From Saccharopolyspora spinosa NRRL 18395 (GTDB lineage: Bacteria > Actinomycetota > Actinomycetes > Mycobacteriales > Pseudonocardiaceae): a stretch of 64,000 bases of DNA. Positions 26,053-33,596 of this stretch are shown here, in pieces; within the stretch, counting starts at the first letter, position 1, and every line of letters begins with the position of its first letter. Under the pieces are notes generated by a model. It was not told where the DNA came from and searched no databases. It saw only the letters and a program-made list of their open reading frames with translations. Both the position numbers and the translations under genes were made by a program. Location: positions 134,233 to 198,232 of the forward strand of contig NZ_GL877882.1 of assembly GCF_000194155.1 (NCBI RefSeq), given 5' to 3'.

Positions 26053-26629
26053 TTGTCCTCGATCTCGTTGCACGCCGACGACACCACCAGTCGTGAAGTC
26101 GAGTTTTCGGTGGATGGCATGACGTGCGCGTCGTGCTCGGCGCGCGTTGAACGCAAGCTCAACAAGCTCGACGGCGTGCACGCCAACGTGAACTACGCGA
26201 CCGGACGCGCAAGAGTTCTCGCCCCGGCGGAGGTCGACAACCGGATGCTCGTCGACACTGTGGAGAAGGCGGTTACCGGGCCGAAGTCGTTCCCGCCGTT
26301 GCGGATGCCGCGCCGCCGCAGGAATCCGACGACCCGCTCCGGGACCTGTGGCGGCGGCTCGTGGTGTCGATGCGGCTGTTCATCCCGCTGTGCGACCTTT
26401 CCGTCCTGTTCACGCTGATGCCGGCCGCTCGTTTCCCGGGCTGGCAGTGGCTGCTCGCCGGCTGGCCATCCCGGTGGTCGGGTGGGCCGCTTACCCTTTC
26501 CACCGTGCGGCTTTCGCCAACGCCCGGCACGGCTCGTCTTCGATGGACACGCTGGTCTCGATCGGCATCCTGGCCGCCGCGCCGTGGTCGGCGTGGCTAC
26601 GCGCGCTCACGCGGCACGGTGGCAACTGA
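26053..26629 (+). pseudogene. Second copper P1B-ATPase, N-terminal fragment with frameshifts
   Basis: Divergent from sigC. The first frame has the metal-binding domain EFSVDGMTCASCSARVERKLNKLDGVHANVNYATG. A shift near 26270 leads to VVSMRLFIPLCDLSVLFTLMPAARFPGW, and another near 26460 to IPVVGWAAYPFHRAAFANARHGSSSMDTLVSIGIL. The text stops at 26629; the actuator, phosphorylation and nucleotide-binding domains (about 550 residues) are absent. Wording parallels the ATPase at 22089, so the two were paralogues. Truncation falls 15 nt before the direct repeat that bounds the XRE-gene insertion. Confidence 0.82.
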
Positions 26630-26643
26630 GCAGGGGGAAGTGG

Positions 26644-26685
26644 TTCCGGTCAGATCGGAAGTCCGGGGTCTTCCACGCCGATGAT
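26644..26685. repeat. Left 42-bp direct repeat (attL-like)
   Basis: 41 of 42 bases match 28300-28341, the true 3' end of the neighbouring aldehyde dehydrogenase gene including its stop codon. This copy has no dehydrogenase gene attached. It marks the left boundary of the segment that carries the XRE regulator. Confidence 0.8.
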
Positions 26686-26796
26686 GACGGAACCGGCGGT
26701 TGACTCGGAGGTTTGGGCGGAGGGTTGGCCGGGAGGCCCGTCATTTGGTCAGTTCACCGCTACCCTGCGAGTTGGGCCAATCGCAGAGAGGTAGCT

Positions 26797-28128
26797 GTGA
26801 CCGCTAAGCCGAACCACCGACTTGTGGCCGCGCGCGGTGCCCTCGGGCTGACGCAGGAAGCCCTAGCCGACCTGGCAAACGCGCAGGTGGAACGCAACAC
26901 GGGCAAGCCCGGCGCGATGGACGCCGACTACATCAGCAAGCTAGAACGCGGGATCCACAGGTGGCCTGGCAAGCACTACCGATGCGCGCTCCGCGAAGTG
27001 ATGGGGGCTCCCGCAGACATTGATCTTGGCTTCTACTCTACGCGGAGCAAGGCAGCTACCGTCGTTAGTGATACATACGAGGTAGCCCTAGGGAGTGACG
27101 ACGTGAAGCGACAAGCGTTCCTCCGCGCGCTGGCAGCCACGGTAGCGGGCATGGGAGTTGGCAACCCGGCAGCTGAGGCGCTTGGTCGCGCTGCCATTGG
27201 TGATGCGCCGTCCCGCGTGGGACCTGCCGATGTCCAACAAGTCGATCATGCCATCAACCTTTTTGGACAATGGCAAGACCTTTACGGCGGTGGCGTCTGC
27301 AAGGATGCACTAGCTGGCCAGGTGAAATGGGCAACCCAGCTGCTCAACGCGAGCGCCACAGATCAAATCAAGAACGATCTATACCGTTCGGTCGGTTTCC
27401 TTGTTGACGTGGCCGGATGGGGCGCATTCGATGCGGGGGATCACCGTGCGGCGCGCAACTACTTTCAACTTGCAATCTACTGCGCAGAACAGGCGAATGA
27501 TTGGGGTCTGCGGGCAAACGTCCTGTCGGACATGGTACGTCAGGCAATTTACGTCGGGAATCCCGATGACGGATTGAGTCTCATTGAGCTAGCCCAGGTG
27601 CGACAGGACCGGCAAACACCTACAGTGCGCGCGATGCTGTCCGCAGTCCACGCCCATACCCTGGCAAAAGTCAATCGGGGCGAAGATAGCTACGCCGCCG
27701 TTATGGCGGCTGAACAACATTTCAGCAACCAGAATCCCGCGAACGACCCGCCGTGGATTACCTACTTCAACGCGGCCGATCTTGCGGGGGACGCGGGGCA
27801 CGCGCTACTTGACGTAGCACTGACCGGCAATCACATCGAAGCGGCACGTAGCCGCCTACGACAGTCGGTTGACTCCTACTCGCCAGGCCAAGCCCGAGCG
27901 CGCGCGTTCTCGCTCGGCAAGCTGGCGATCCTCGAACTCAACGTAGGCGATGCCGCTCAAGGAATCTCGTACGCCGAACAAGCTGTGGACGCGGAGGCCC
28001 CACTTCGGTCCCAACGCGCTATAGACGATCTGACCGAAGTGGGGAAAGCCCTAAGCGCACGAAAGAACCTTGCGGGTGCCGTTGAGGTTCGATCACGAAT
28101 CAGGCGCGCGATCAGTGCCCAACCCTGA
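26797..28128 (+). CDS. XRE-family regulator with TPR-like C-terminal region
   Basis: 443 aa from GTG 26797 (GAGAGG 5 nt upstream). The N-terminal HTH (residues about 6-65) reads LVAARGALGLTQEALADLANAQ and MDADYISKLERG. The long helical remainder has repeated pairs such as AARNYFQLAIYCAEQANDWGLRANVLSDM and LGKLAILELNVGDAAQGISYAEQAV, fitting TPR repeats of a peptide- or signal-binding module. Third-codon usage is clearly more A/T-rich than in neighbouring genes, suggesting transfer. It lies alone between 42-bp direct repeats, so it is probably cargo of a former integrative element. Similar Streptomyces proteins occur on mobile elements and beside developmental genes; no target is visible here. 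Confidence 0.85.
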   Translation: MTAKPNHRLVAARGALGLTQEALADLANAQVERNTGKPGAMDADYISKLERGIHRWPGKHYRCALREVMGAPADIDLGFYSTRSKAATVVSDTYEVALGSDDVKRQAFLRALAATVAGMGVGNPAAEALGRAAIGDAPSRVGPADVQQVDHAINLFGQWQDLYGGGVCKDALAGQVKWATQLLNASATDQIKNDLYRSVGFLVDVAGWGAFDAGDHRAARNYFQLAIYCAEQANDWGLRANVLSDMVRQAIYVGNPDDGLSLIELAQVRQDRQTPTVRAMLSAVHAHTLAKVNRGEDSYAAVMAAEQHFSNQNPANDPPWITYFNAADLAGDAGHALLDVALTGNHIEAARSRLRQSVDSYSPGQARARAFSLGKLAILELNVGDAAQGISYAEQAVDAEAPLRSQRAIDDLTEVGKALSARKNLAGAVEVRSRIRRAISAQP

Positions 28129-28299
28129 CCATGAACAGCGATACCCCGCCGCAGTGCCGGGTGCTATGACGTATCGGTGTGGCGTGGGCCGGGGGCAGGG
28201 TTCTCGCCCTCCCCCCCCGGAGATGGTCACGCGGCGTCGGTCCAGCACTTGTTCAGAGTGGGGATGATCTCGCGGCCGCTGGTCGAGGGTGGGCAGGTT

Positions 28300-28341
28300 T
28301 TCCGGTCAGATCGGAAGTCCGGGGTCGTCCACGCCGATGAT
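28300..28341. repeat. Right 42-bp direct repeat (attR-like), 3' end of ALDH gene
   Basis: This copy contains the last 12 codons and stop of the aldehyde dehydrogenase gene on the minus strand. One base (28327) differs from the left copy. Confidence 0.8.
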
Positions 28342-29790
28342 TCGGCTGCCTTGGAAGAACCGCACCATGTCGAAGGGCCCGTGTCCGCCGATTCCGGCGT
28401 TGTTCCAGAAGGTCTGTTCGGAGCCGTCGGTCAAGTCCGCGAGTTTGCAGCCGTTGATGCGGATTTCGCCGGCTGGGATCCGGGCAGCGGTGTCCAGCGC
28501 GGCGTCGAGGTCGCTGCCGAACACGAAGCCGGCGAGTCCGGTCTCCGGTCCGCTGGCAGCCGCCAGGGCTTCCTCGACCGAGCCCACCGGGTGCACGGTC
28601 ACGGCCGGGCCGAACAGTTCGGACTCTGACTTCTCGGCGGGGAGGCCGACGACGACGGTCGGGGAGAAGAACCAGCCGCCGAGCGCCGGGAGGGATGCAC
28701 TCGTCAGTGCCTTGCCGCCGTGCTGGACCAGGTCGTCAACACGTTGCTGGAGGTGCGCCCGGTGCGCGGAGTAGGCGAGCGGACCGACGTCGGTGGTGTC
28801 GTCGAGGCAGTGTCCGATGTGGAGCTTTCCGAGCTGGCCCAGGAGCGCGTCTACCAGGTCGTCGTGCAGGTCCTCGGGCACGAGAATCTTGCCGGGGGCC
28901 TCGCACCACTGTCCGTTGAGCTTGGTCATGCCCTCTGCCAGCGCGGCCGCGGTTCCGGCGATATCGGCGTCGGGGCGGACCACAGCAGGGTTGTGCCCGC
29001 CCAGTTCGAGCTGGAGTGCGGTGAAGTTCGGGGCTGCCGCTGCGGCGACGGCGCGACCGCCCGCGCCACCGCCGGTGAATGTGACCGCCTTGACCCGCGG
29101 ATCGGAGACGAGCTGCGATCCGACAGCGGCCGCGCCATGCACGAGCTGGAACGTCGTCGCAGGCAGGCCCAGCTCGTCGAGTGCGTCCGCGACGATCTCG
29201 GCGACGATTTGGCACCCGCCTGGAGCCCACTCCGAGGGCTTGAGGATCACGGGACAGCCCGCAGCGAGGGCACTCGCCAGCTTGGCCACGGAGACGAAAG
29301 TCGGTGCGTTCCAGGGTCCGATGACGACAGCGGGGCCGAGCGGCCGCCGCAACAACCGGACCTCCCGCCCAGCGGCCGGGAGCATGCTCGATTCACCGAT
29401 TTCGAGGAGTTGGTCCCGCGCCGAGTTCACGCGCGGTGCGAGGGCCGAAGCCGTCGCCGTCGCGACGTGGAGCGGGTTGCCGGTGGACATCGCGTCTTCG
29501 TAGGCGATGTCGTTGATCCTGTCCGCGAGGCCGGCCGCAAGTGCGTCGAGCAGGCACACCCGATCCTCCAGCGGTGCGTTCGCCCATGTACCGCTGGTGT
29601 GGAGGTCCGTGGCCGCCGCCAGGGCTCGTTCGACGTTGTGGCTCGATGTGGCGAGCTGGGGCTGGCGGGTCTCGCCGGTGTTGGGGTCGTCCAGGGAACC
29701 GGTGAGCTTTTCGGCGGGCGCGGACCAGTGACCGCCGATCAGATCGACCTGTGCTCGGGGAGGACGTGTGTGATGTTCAGCCGAGGTCAT
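28306..29790 (-). CDS. NAD(P)-dependent aldehyde dehydrogenase
   Basis: 494 aa, full length. Oxidises an aldehyde to the acid. PLGPAVVIGPWNAPTFVSVAKLASALAAGCPVILKPSEWAP is the cofactor-binding core, LQLELGGHNPAVV holds the general-base Glu, and LNGQWCEAPGKI holds the catalytic Cys. It is the last gene of the operon ADH-hotdog-ligase-ALDH and overlaps the ligase end by 14 nt. Its 3' end is duplicated at 26644. Within the operon it could oxidise the aldehyde made by the alcohol dehydrogenase. Confidence 0.92.
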   Translation of the reverse strand: MTSAEHHTRPPRAQVDLIGGHWSAPAEKLTGSLDDPNTGETRQPQLATSSHNVERALAAATDLHTSGTWANAPLEDRVCLLDALAAGLADRINDIAYEDAMSTGNPLHVATATASALAPRVNSARDQLLEIGESSMLPAAGREVRLLRRPLGPAVVIGPWNAPTFVSVAKLASALAAGCPVILKPSEWAPGGCQIVAEIVADALDELGLPATTFQLVHGAAAVGSQLVSDPRVKAVTFTGGGAGGRAVAAAAAPNFTALQLELGGHNPAVVRPDADIAGTAAALAEGMTKLNGQWCEAPGKILVPEDLHDDLVDALLGQLGKLHIGHCLDDTTDVGPLAYSAHRAHLQQRVDDLVQHGGKALTSASLPALGGWFFSPTVVVGLPAEKSESELFGPAVTVHPVGSVEEALAAASGPETGLAGFVFGSDLDAALDTAARIPAGEIRINGCKLADLTDGSEQTFWNNAGIGGHGPFDMVRFFQGSRIIGVDDPGLPI

Positions 29791-31387
29791 GGCGTGCCCT
29801 TCCTGCGGTGTGCGGTCTGCTCCGGTCGTCCCAGGTGGCCGAGGTGAGGGGACGGGCGGCCAGAGACGAACGTTCGATCTTCTCGGTGGGGGTCTTGGGC
29901 AGCTCGGGGACGAGCTCGACGTACCGGGGCACCATGTGACGGGGCAGCGTCCGCTCGCAGTGCTCGACCACGTCCCGGGCGGTGAGGGGCATGTCGGCCT
30001 GGCGAACGACGAAGACCTTGATGTCGTCCTCCGACAGTTCGCTGGGGACTCCCACCGCCGCCGACTCCCGCACGGCGGGGTGGGCGTCGACCCCCGCTTC
30101 CACGTCGGTCGCGGCGATGTTCTCGCCGCGCCGCCGGATGACTTCTTTGCTCCGGGTGACGAAGTAGAGGTTGCCCCTTTCGTCCAGGCTGCCGATATCG
30201 CCGGTGTGAAACCAGCCGTCCCGGAACGCCTTATCGGTGGACTCCGGCATCGCGAAGTACTCGTTCATCACCAGACCGGGCTCGTCGGAGCGGATCAGGA
30301 TCTCGCCCTCCGTGCCAGCCGCCACCGGATTGCCCGCCGCGTCGGCGATTCGGACGTGGTATTCCGGAACGACCCGGCCGCATGAACCCGGCTGCCTGGC
30401 CTCGTCGAGCGGCTGGTAGGCGGGAACGCCCGCGTCGGTGAGTCCGTAGACCTCGACCAGCGGGTGACCGAACCGCTCCTCCCACCCTGGTTCGCACGCC
30501 GGCATCGGCACGCCCCATGCCAACCGGACCCGATGGTCGCGGTCCCGGTCGCTCGCCGGCTGTTTCCACAGGATGTTGGCCGTCGCTCCCATGAAGTTGA
30601 AGACGGTGGCCCCGCAGGCGCGCACCTCGTCCCAGAACCGGGATGCGGAGAACCTCGTGCCCAGCGCAGCCGTGGCGCCTGTTGCGAGCGCAGCGCCCAC
30701 GGTCAGCGTTGCGGCATCGATGTGGAAGAGGGGAAACGGCGTGTACAGCACGTCGTCCGAGCGGAAGCCGAGGTATTTGGCGTGAATCTGACCTTGCCGC
30801 ACCAAATAGTGGTGGGAGAGTACGCAAGCCTTGGGCACGCCGGTCGACCCGGAGGTGAACAGCATCGTGGCCGGTGCCAACCGGTCAATCGGGGGCGACA
30901 CCACAGGCCCCTCACCGCGCAGATCTGCGATGCTGCGGTGGCGGCTATTCTCGTCAGTGGTCGGCGATTCAGCAGGCTGGTGAACGAAGAACGGCATCGC
31001 GGCGTCGACGACCTCATCCAGCACGGGGGCAAACTCGGCGTCGGAGACCACTGCTGCGGGCCGCACGAGCTCCACGGCGCGGGCCAGCAAGCTGCCGGAA
31101 AGCGCGGTGTTGAGCGGAATGTTGACGGCGCCCACGCGGTTCAGAGCCAGCCAGATCAGCACGTGCTCGACGCTGTTGACCATGAACAGCGCCACGCGGT
31201 CGCCAGGCTCGATTCCCGCCGCGCGCATCCCGGATGCGTATGACTCGACGCGGTTGCAGGCATCGGCGTAGTCCACAGTGGTCGCGGGGGATCGCAGAAA
31301 GGGCTGTCGGGGACGCTGTTCCGCGTGGTGGGCGAGCAGCTGCGGCAAAATCAAGTCTGGCGGAGGTGTCTGAAGCAGCGAGTCCAT
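29777..31387 (-). CDS. AMP-dependent acyl-CoA ligase (CaiC/long-chain type)
   Basis: Activates a carboxylic acid to its CoA thioester through an acyl-adenylate. 536 aa from ATG 31387, one base after the hotdog gene's stop. Adenylate-forming motifs: MLFTSGSTGVPKACVLSHH (P-loop), VEVYGLTDAG, DGWFHTGDIGSLDERG and the C-terminal lysine region LPKTPTEKIERSS. The wording resembles crotonobetaine/carnitine-CoA ligases. Coupled to a beta-amino-acyl-CoA lyase-like gene, it may activate a short amino acid or unsaturated acid (inference). Confidence 0.88.
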   Translation of the reverse strand: MDSLLQTPPPDLILPQLLAHHAEQRPRQPFLRSPATTVDYADACNRVESYASGMRAAGIEPGDRVALFMVNSVEHVLIWLALNRVGAVNIPLNTALSGSLLARAVELVRPAAVVSDAEFAPVLDEVVDAAMPFFVHQPAESPTTDENSRHRSIADLRGEGPVVSPPIDRLAPATMLFTSGSTGVPKACVLSHHYLVRQGQIHAKYLGFRSDDVLYTPFPLFHIDAATLTVGAALATGATAALGTRFSASRFWDEVRACGATVFNFMGATANILWKQPASDRDRDHRVRLAWGVPMPACEPGWEERFGHPLVEVYGLTDAGVPAYQPLDEARQPGSCGRVVPEYHVRIADAAGNPVAAGTEGEILIRSDEPGLVMNEYFAMPESTDKAFRDGWFHTGDIGSLDERGNLYFVTRSKEVIRRRGENIAATDVEAGVDAHPAVRESAAVGVPSELSEDDIKVFVVRQADMPLTARDVVEHCERTLPRHMVPRYVELVPELPKTPTEKIERSSLAARPLTSATWDDRSRPHTAGRARHDLG

Positions 31388-31388
31388 G

Positions 31389-31808
31389 TCACGAACCTGT
31401 ACCCGGAACGACGACGGTTCCTGTCGCGGACACGACCAGCACCGGTTCGTCGAGTACCCGGCCCGCGGAGGGGCCGTTCTCCGGTGCGGATCGAGCGAGT
31501 ACATGAGCCGCGAACTCCACGGTCCTGCTCCGGTTGCCCACCCGGGCGACGGTGGCCGTCACCTCGAGCACGTCTCCGGCTCGCAGCGGTGCGTGGAAGG
31601 TGACGTTCGAGTACGAGGCGAACAGACCCTCGTCTCCGTCCAGGTGCAGGCACAGGTCAGTGGCGATGTCGCTGAACAACCCCATGACGTAGCCGCCGTC
31701 CACCAGGTTGCCCGCGTAGTGAGCGCGGCTGAAGTCCACGTAGCGCCGATGGGCCAAGCGGGTGCCAACCGCACTGGTGGTCTCGGCGCGAGTCAGCGTT
31801 CGGGTCAT
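31389..31808 (-). CDS. Hotdog-fold protein, 3-aminobutyryl-CoA ammonia-lyase-like
   Basis: 139 aa, one hotdog domain. HYAGNLVDGGYVMGLFSDIATDLCLHLDGDEGLF, then YSNVTFHAPLRAGDVLEVTATVARVGNRSRTVEF and VLDEPVLVVSATGTVVV, closely follow the 3-aminobutyryl-CoA ammonia-lyase (Kal) of lysine fermenters as I remember it. That enzyme removes ammonia from a beta-amino-acyl-CoA. An acyl-CoA thioesterase is the alternative. ATG 31808 overlaps the dehydrogenase stop (ATGA) and the ligase follows directly. Confidence 0.75.
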   Translation of the reverse strand: MTRTLTRAETTSAVGTRLAHRRYVDFSRAHYAGNLVDGGYVMGLFSDIATDLCLHLDGDEGLFASYSNVTFHAPLRAGDVLEVTATVARVGNRSRTVEFAAHVLARSAPENGPSAGRVLDEPVLVVSATGTVVVPGTGS

Positions 31809-32942
31809 TTCTCCCCCTGGTTGAGACGAAGGATGATGCGGACCGCGGTCGGATCGGACATGGCCGTGAAACCCTCGTTGATCTGGTCGAACGGCAGCTC
31901 GGCGGTGACCATTGAGTCGAGGTCCAGGCGGCCGGCGAGGTAGTGGTCGGTGAACATCTCGACGTCGCTGAGAAACCGGTTCGCCCCCATGTAGGCGCCC
32001 TGGAGAACCCGGTCGCCGCACACCAGGGCGTCCGCCGGGATGCTGAGCCGCTCCCCTTCCGGCATCAAGCCGAGAATGGTGGCCTTTCCGGTCGGCGCGA
32101 GGATGTTGAAGGCGAGGATGTTGAAGGCGAGCTCGGCGGTGTGCGGTCTGCGGTCGGCCGACCGCCTCGATCGCGTGGTTGACCCCTCCGGGAAGGATTT
32201 CCCGCACATCGTCTGCGGTCGCCTCCGCATCCCGGCTGGCCCGAACGACGTCGGTGGCGCCGAACTTGCGAGCGAGGTCGAGCTTGTCCGCGACCGCGTC
32301 GATAGCCACGATGCGCCGGGCTCCGGCGATCCGGGCGCCCTGGATGGCGGCGATGCCGATCCCGCCGCATCCGATCACGGCGACGGTGTCCTGGGGAGTG
32401 ATCTGAGCACCGTGCACCGCAGCGCCGACTCCGGTGGTCACGCAGCAACCGAGGAGGCAGGCGGCGCTGGACGGAATCCTCGTGGAGACCTTCGCCAGGG
32501 ATTCTTCGCCCACCAGGAACGCTTCGGCGAAAGCACCGATGCTCCCGAGCGCTTCGACCGCGGTTCCGTCGTGCTTGATCAGCTTCGGCCGGTCCCGGCG
32601 ACGCGTCTCGCTGACTCGCGCGCACTGAGTGGGACGCCCGCCCATGCAGAAGGCGCAAAGCCCGCAGGAAGGGGTGATGGTCGTGACAACGCGGTCGCCC
32701 TGGGCCACACGCGTGACGGCGCTTCCCACCCGCTCGACGACGCCGACCACTTCGTGCCCTAGAACGGCGGGTGTGCTGATGGACAGCGACCCCTTTACGT
32801 AGTGCAGGTCGCTGTGGCACAGCCCGACTCGATCGGTGTGCACGACGACCTCGTGATCGAGCGGGTCGTCGAGGAGGACGTCGCGGATGCGAAGCGGTTC
32901 GCCGGGCTGTTCCAGCACGGCGGCTCTGATCGGTAGGGGCAT
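31805..32942 (-). pseudogene. Zinc-dependent alcohol dehydrogenase, frameshifted
   Basis: Medium-chain (MDR) dehydrogenase. From ATG 32942: GLCHSDLHYVKG (catalytic Zn Cys), VLGHEVVGVVERVG, the structural-zinc loop CGLCAFCMGGRPTQC and the NAD loop VAVIGCGGIGIAAIQGARIAGA are intact. Near 32141-32154 an imperfect 7-nt tandem repeat shifts the frame. The correct frame resumes as ELAFNILAFNILAPTGKATILG and ends normally at 31805 (MSDPTAVRIILRLNQGEK). The doubled AFNIL comes from a 15-bp tandem duplication at 32101-32130. The wrong frame stays open and runs into the hotdog gene, so an unspliced product would be a chimera. Confidence 0.8.
32101..32154. repeat. 15-bp tandem duplication followed by a 7-nt near-duplication
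   Basis: GGATGTTGAAGGCGA occurs twice in tandem (32101-32115, 32116-32130). Eleven bases on, GTGCGGT/CTGCGGT (32141-32154) is a second small duplication. The first keeps the dehydrogenase frame; the second breaks it. Confidence 0.85.
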
Positions 32943-33364
32943 GAGCGCTCCTGGTAGAAGGGTTACCGCCGATCCGGATGCTCGAGCATCCCGGCGTTCT
33001 GCGCGGTGGTCCCATGCTCCGCAGACGTTCTTGGGGCGACAACGTGCGTCGCGCCCTCTGTGGCAGTGTCGTATGTGCACCGTGAACACTGGCCCGAGGT
33101 TCTCCCGCGCTGCCATTGATGGCGTGCGTACTTGGACAGGCTCATCCGACGGATGCAGGAGTGGGCACCATGCCCACTGGTGGGTAGCGGGTCATTGGTT
33201 GGCTTCACCGGATGTCGTTCAGCTGCCGCGCGGTACCGGCACAGTTCGGAGGGGAGCTCGCCGACGGGGTCGATCGCTTGCTTGGCCATGCAGTTCGCAG
33301 GGCGCGGGAGGCTCGACGGACATCCGCCCGGTGACCTGGAAAGCACACCTTTCAGATTCCTCGG
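32943..33364. other. Intergenic region upstream of the alcohol dehydrogenase operon
   Basis: Contains the shared dyad element at 33041-33090 (separate entry). Otherwise I see no gene. It should hold the minus-strand operon promoter. Confidence 0.5.
33041..33090 (+). promoter_or_regulatory. Shared catabolic operator, copy A
   Basis: CGTGCG (33043) is followed 30 bp later by ATGTGCACCGTGAACAC, whose core TGTGCAC-C-GTGAACA is a 15-bp imperfect dyad. It lies upstream of the alcohol dehydrogenase operon (minus strand). Copies with the same spacing occur at 36796 and 37545. Confidence 0.65.
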
Positions 33365-33581
33365 GTGCACGGTGGACGGCAGCTACCTCACCTTCAGCAA
33401 CGAGCGTGCGCTGAAGGCAGCCCAGATCCTCGCTGCCTCGAAGGTCGTCGCGGTCCACGAGGACTCCTGGGCGCACTTCAGCCAGAACGCACGGCAGATC
33501 CGGGAGCTCTTCGACGTGGCGGGACTCGGCGGCGCGATCACCGCCCCGGAACCCGGCGAGTCAGTCGGCCTGGCCCTCTGA
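33365..33581 (+). pseudogene. Metallo-beta-lactamase-fold hydrolase, C-terminal fragment
   Basis: The frame ends LTFSNERALKAAQILAASKVVAVHEDSWAHFSQNARQIRELF...VAGLGGAITAPEPGESVGLAL before a stop. The VAVHEDSWAHF block corresponds to the last metal-ligand His of MBL-fold hydrolases. The front, with the HxHxDH motif, is missing. Remnant only. Confidence 0.6.
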
Positions 33582-33596
33582 CATCGTGCGGTGGTC

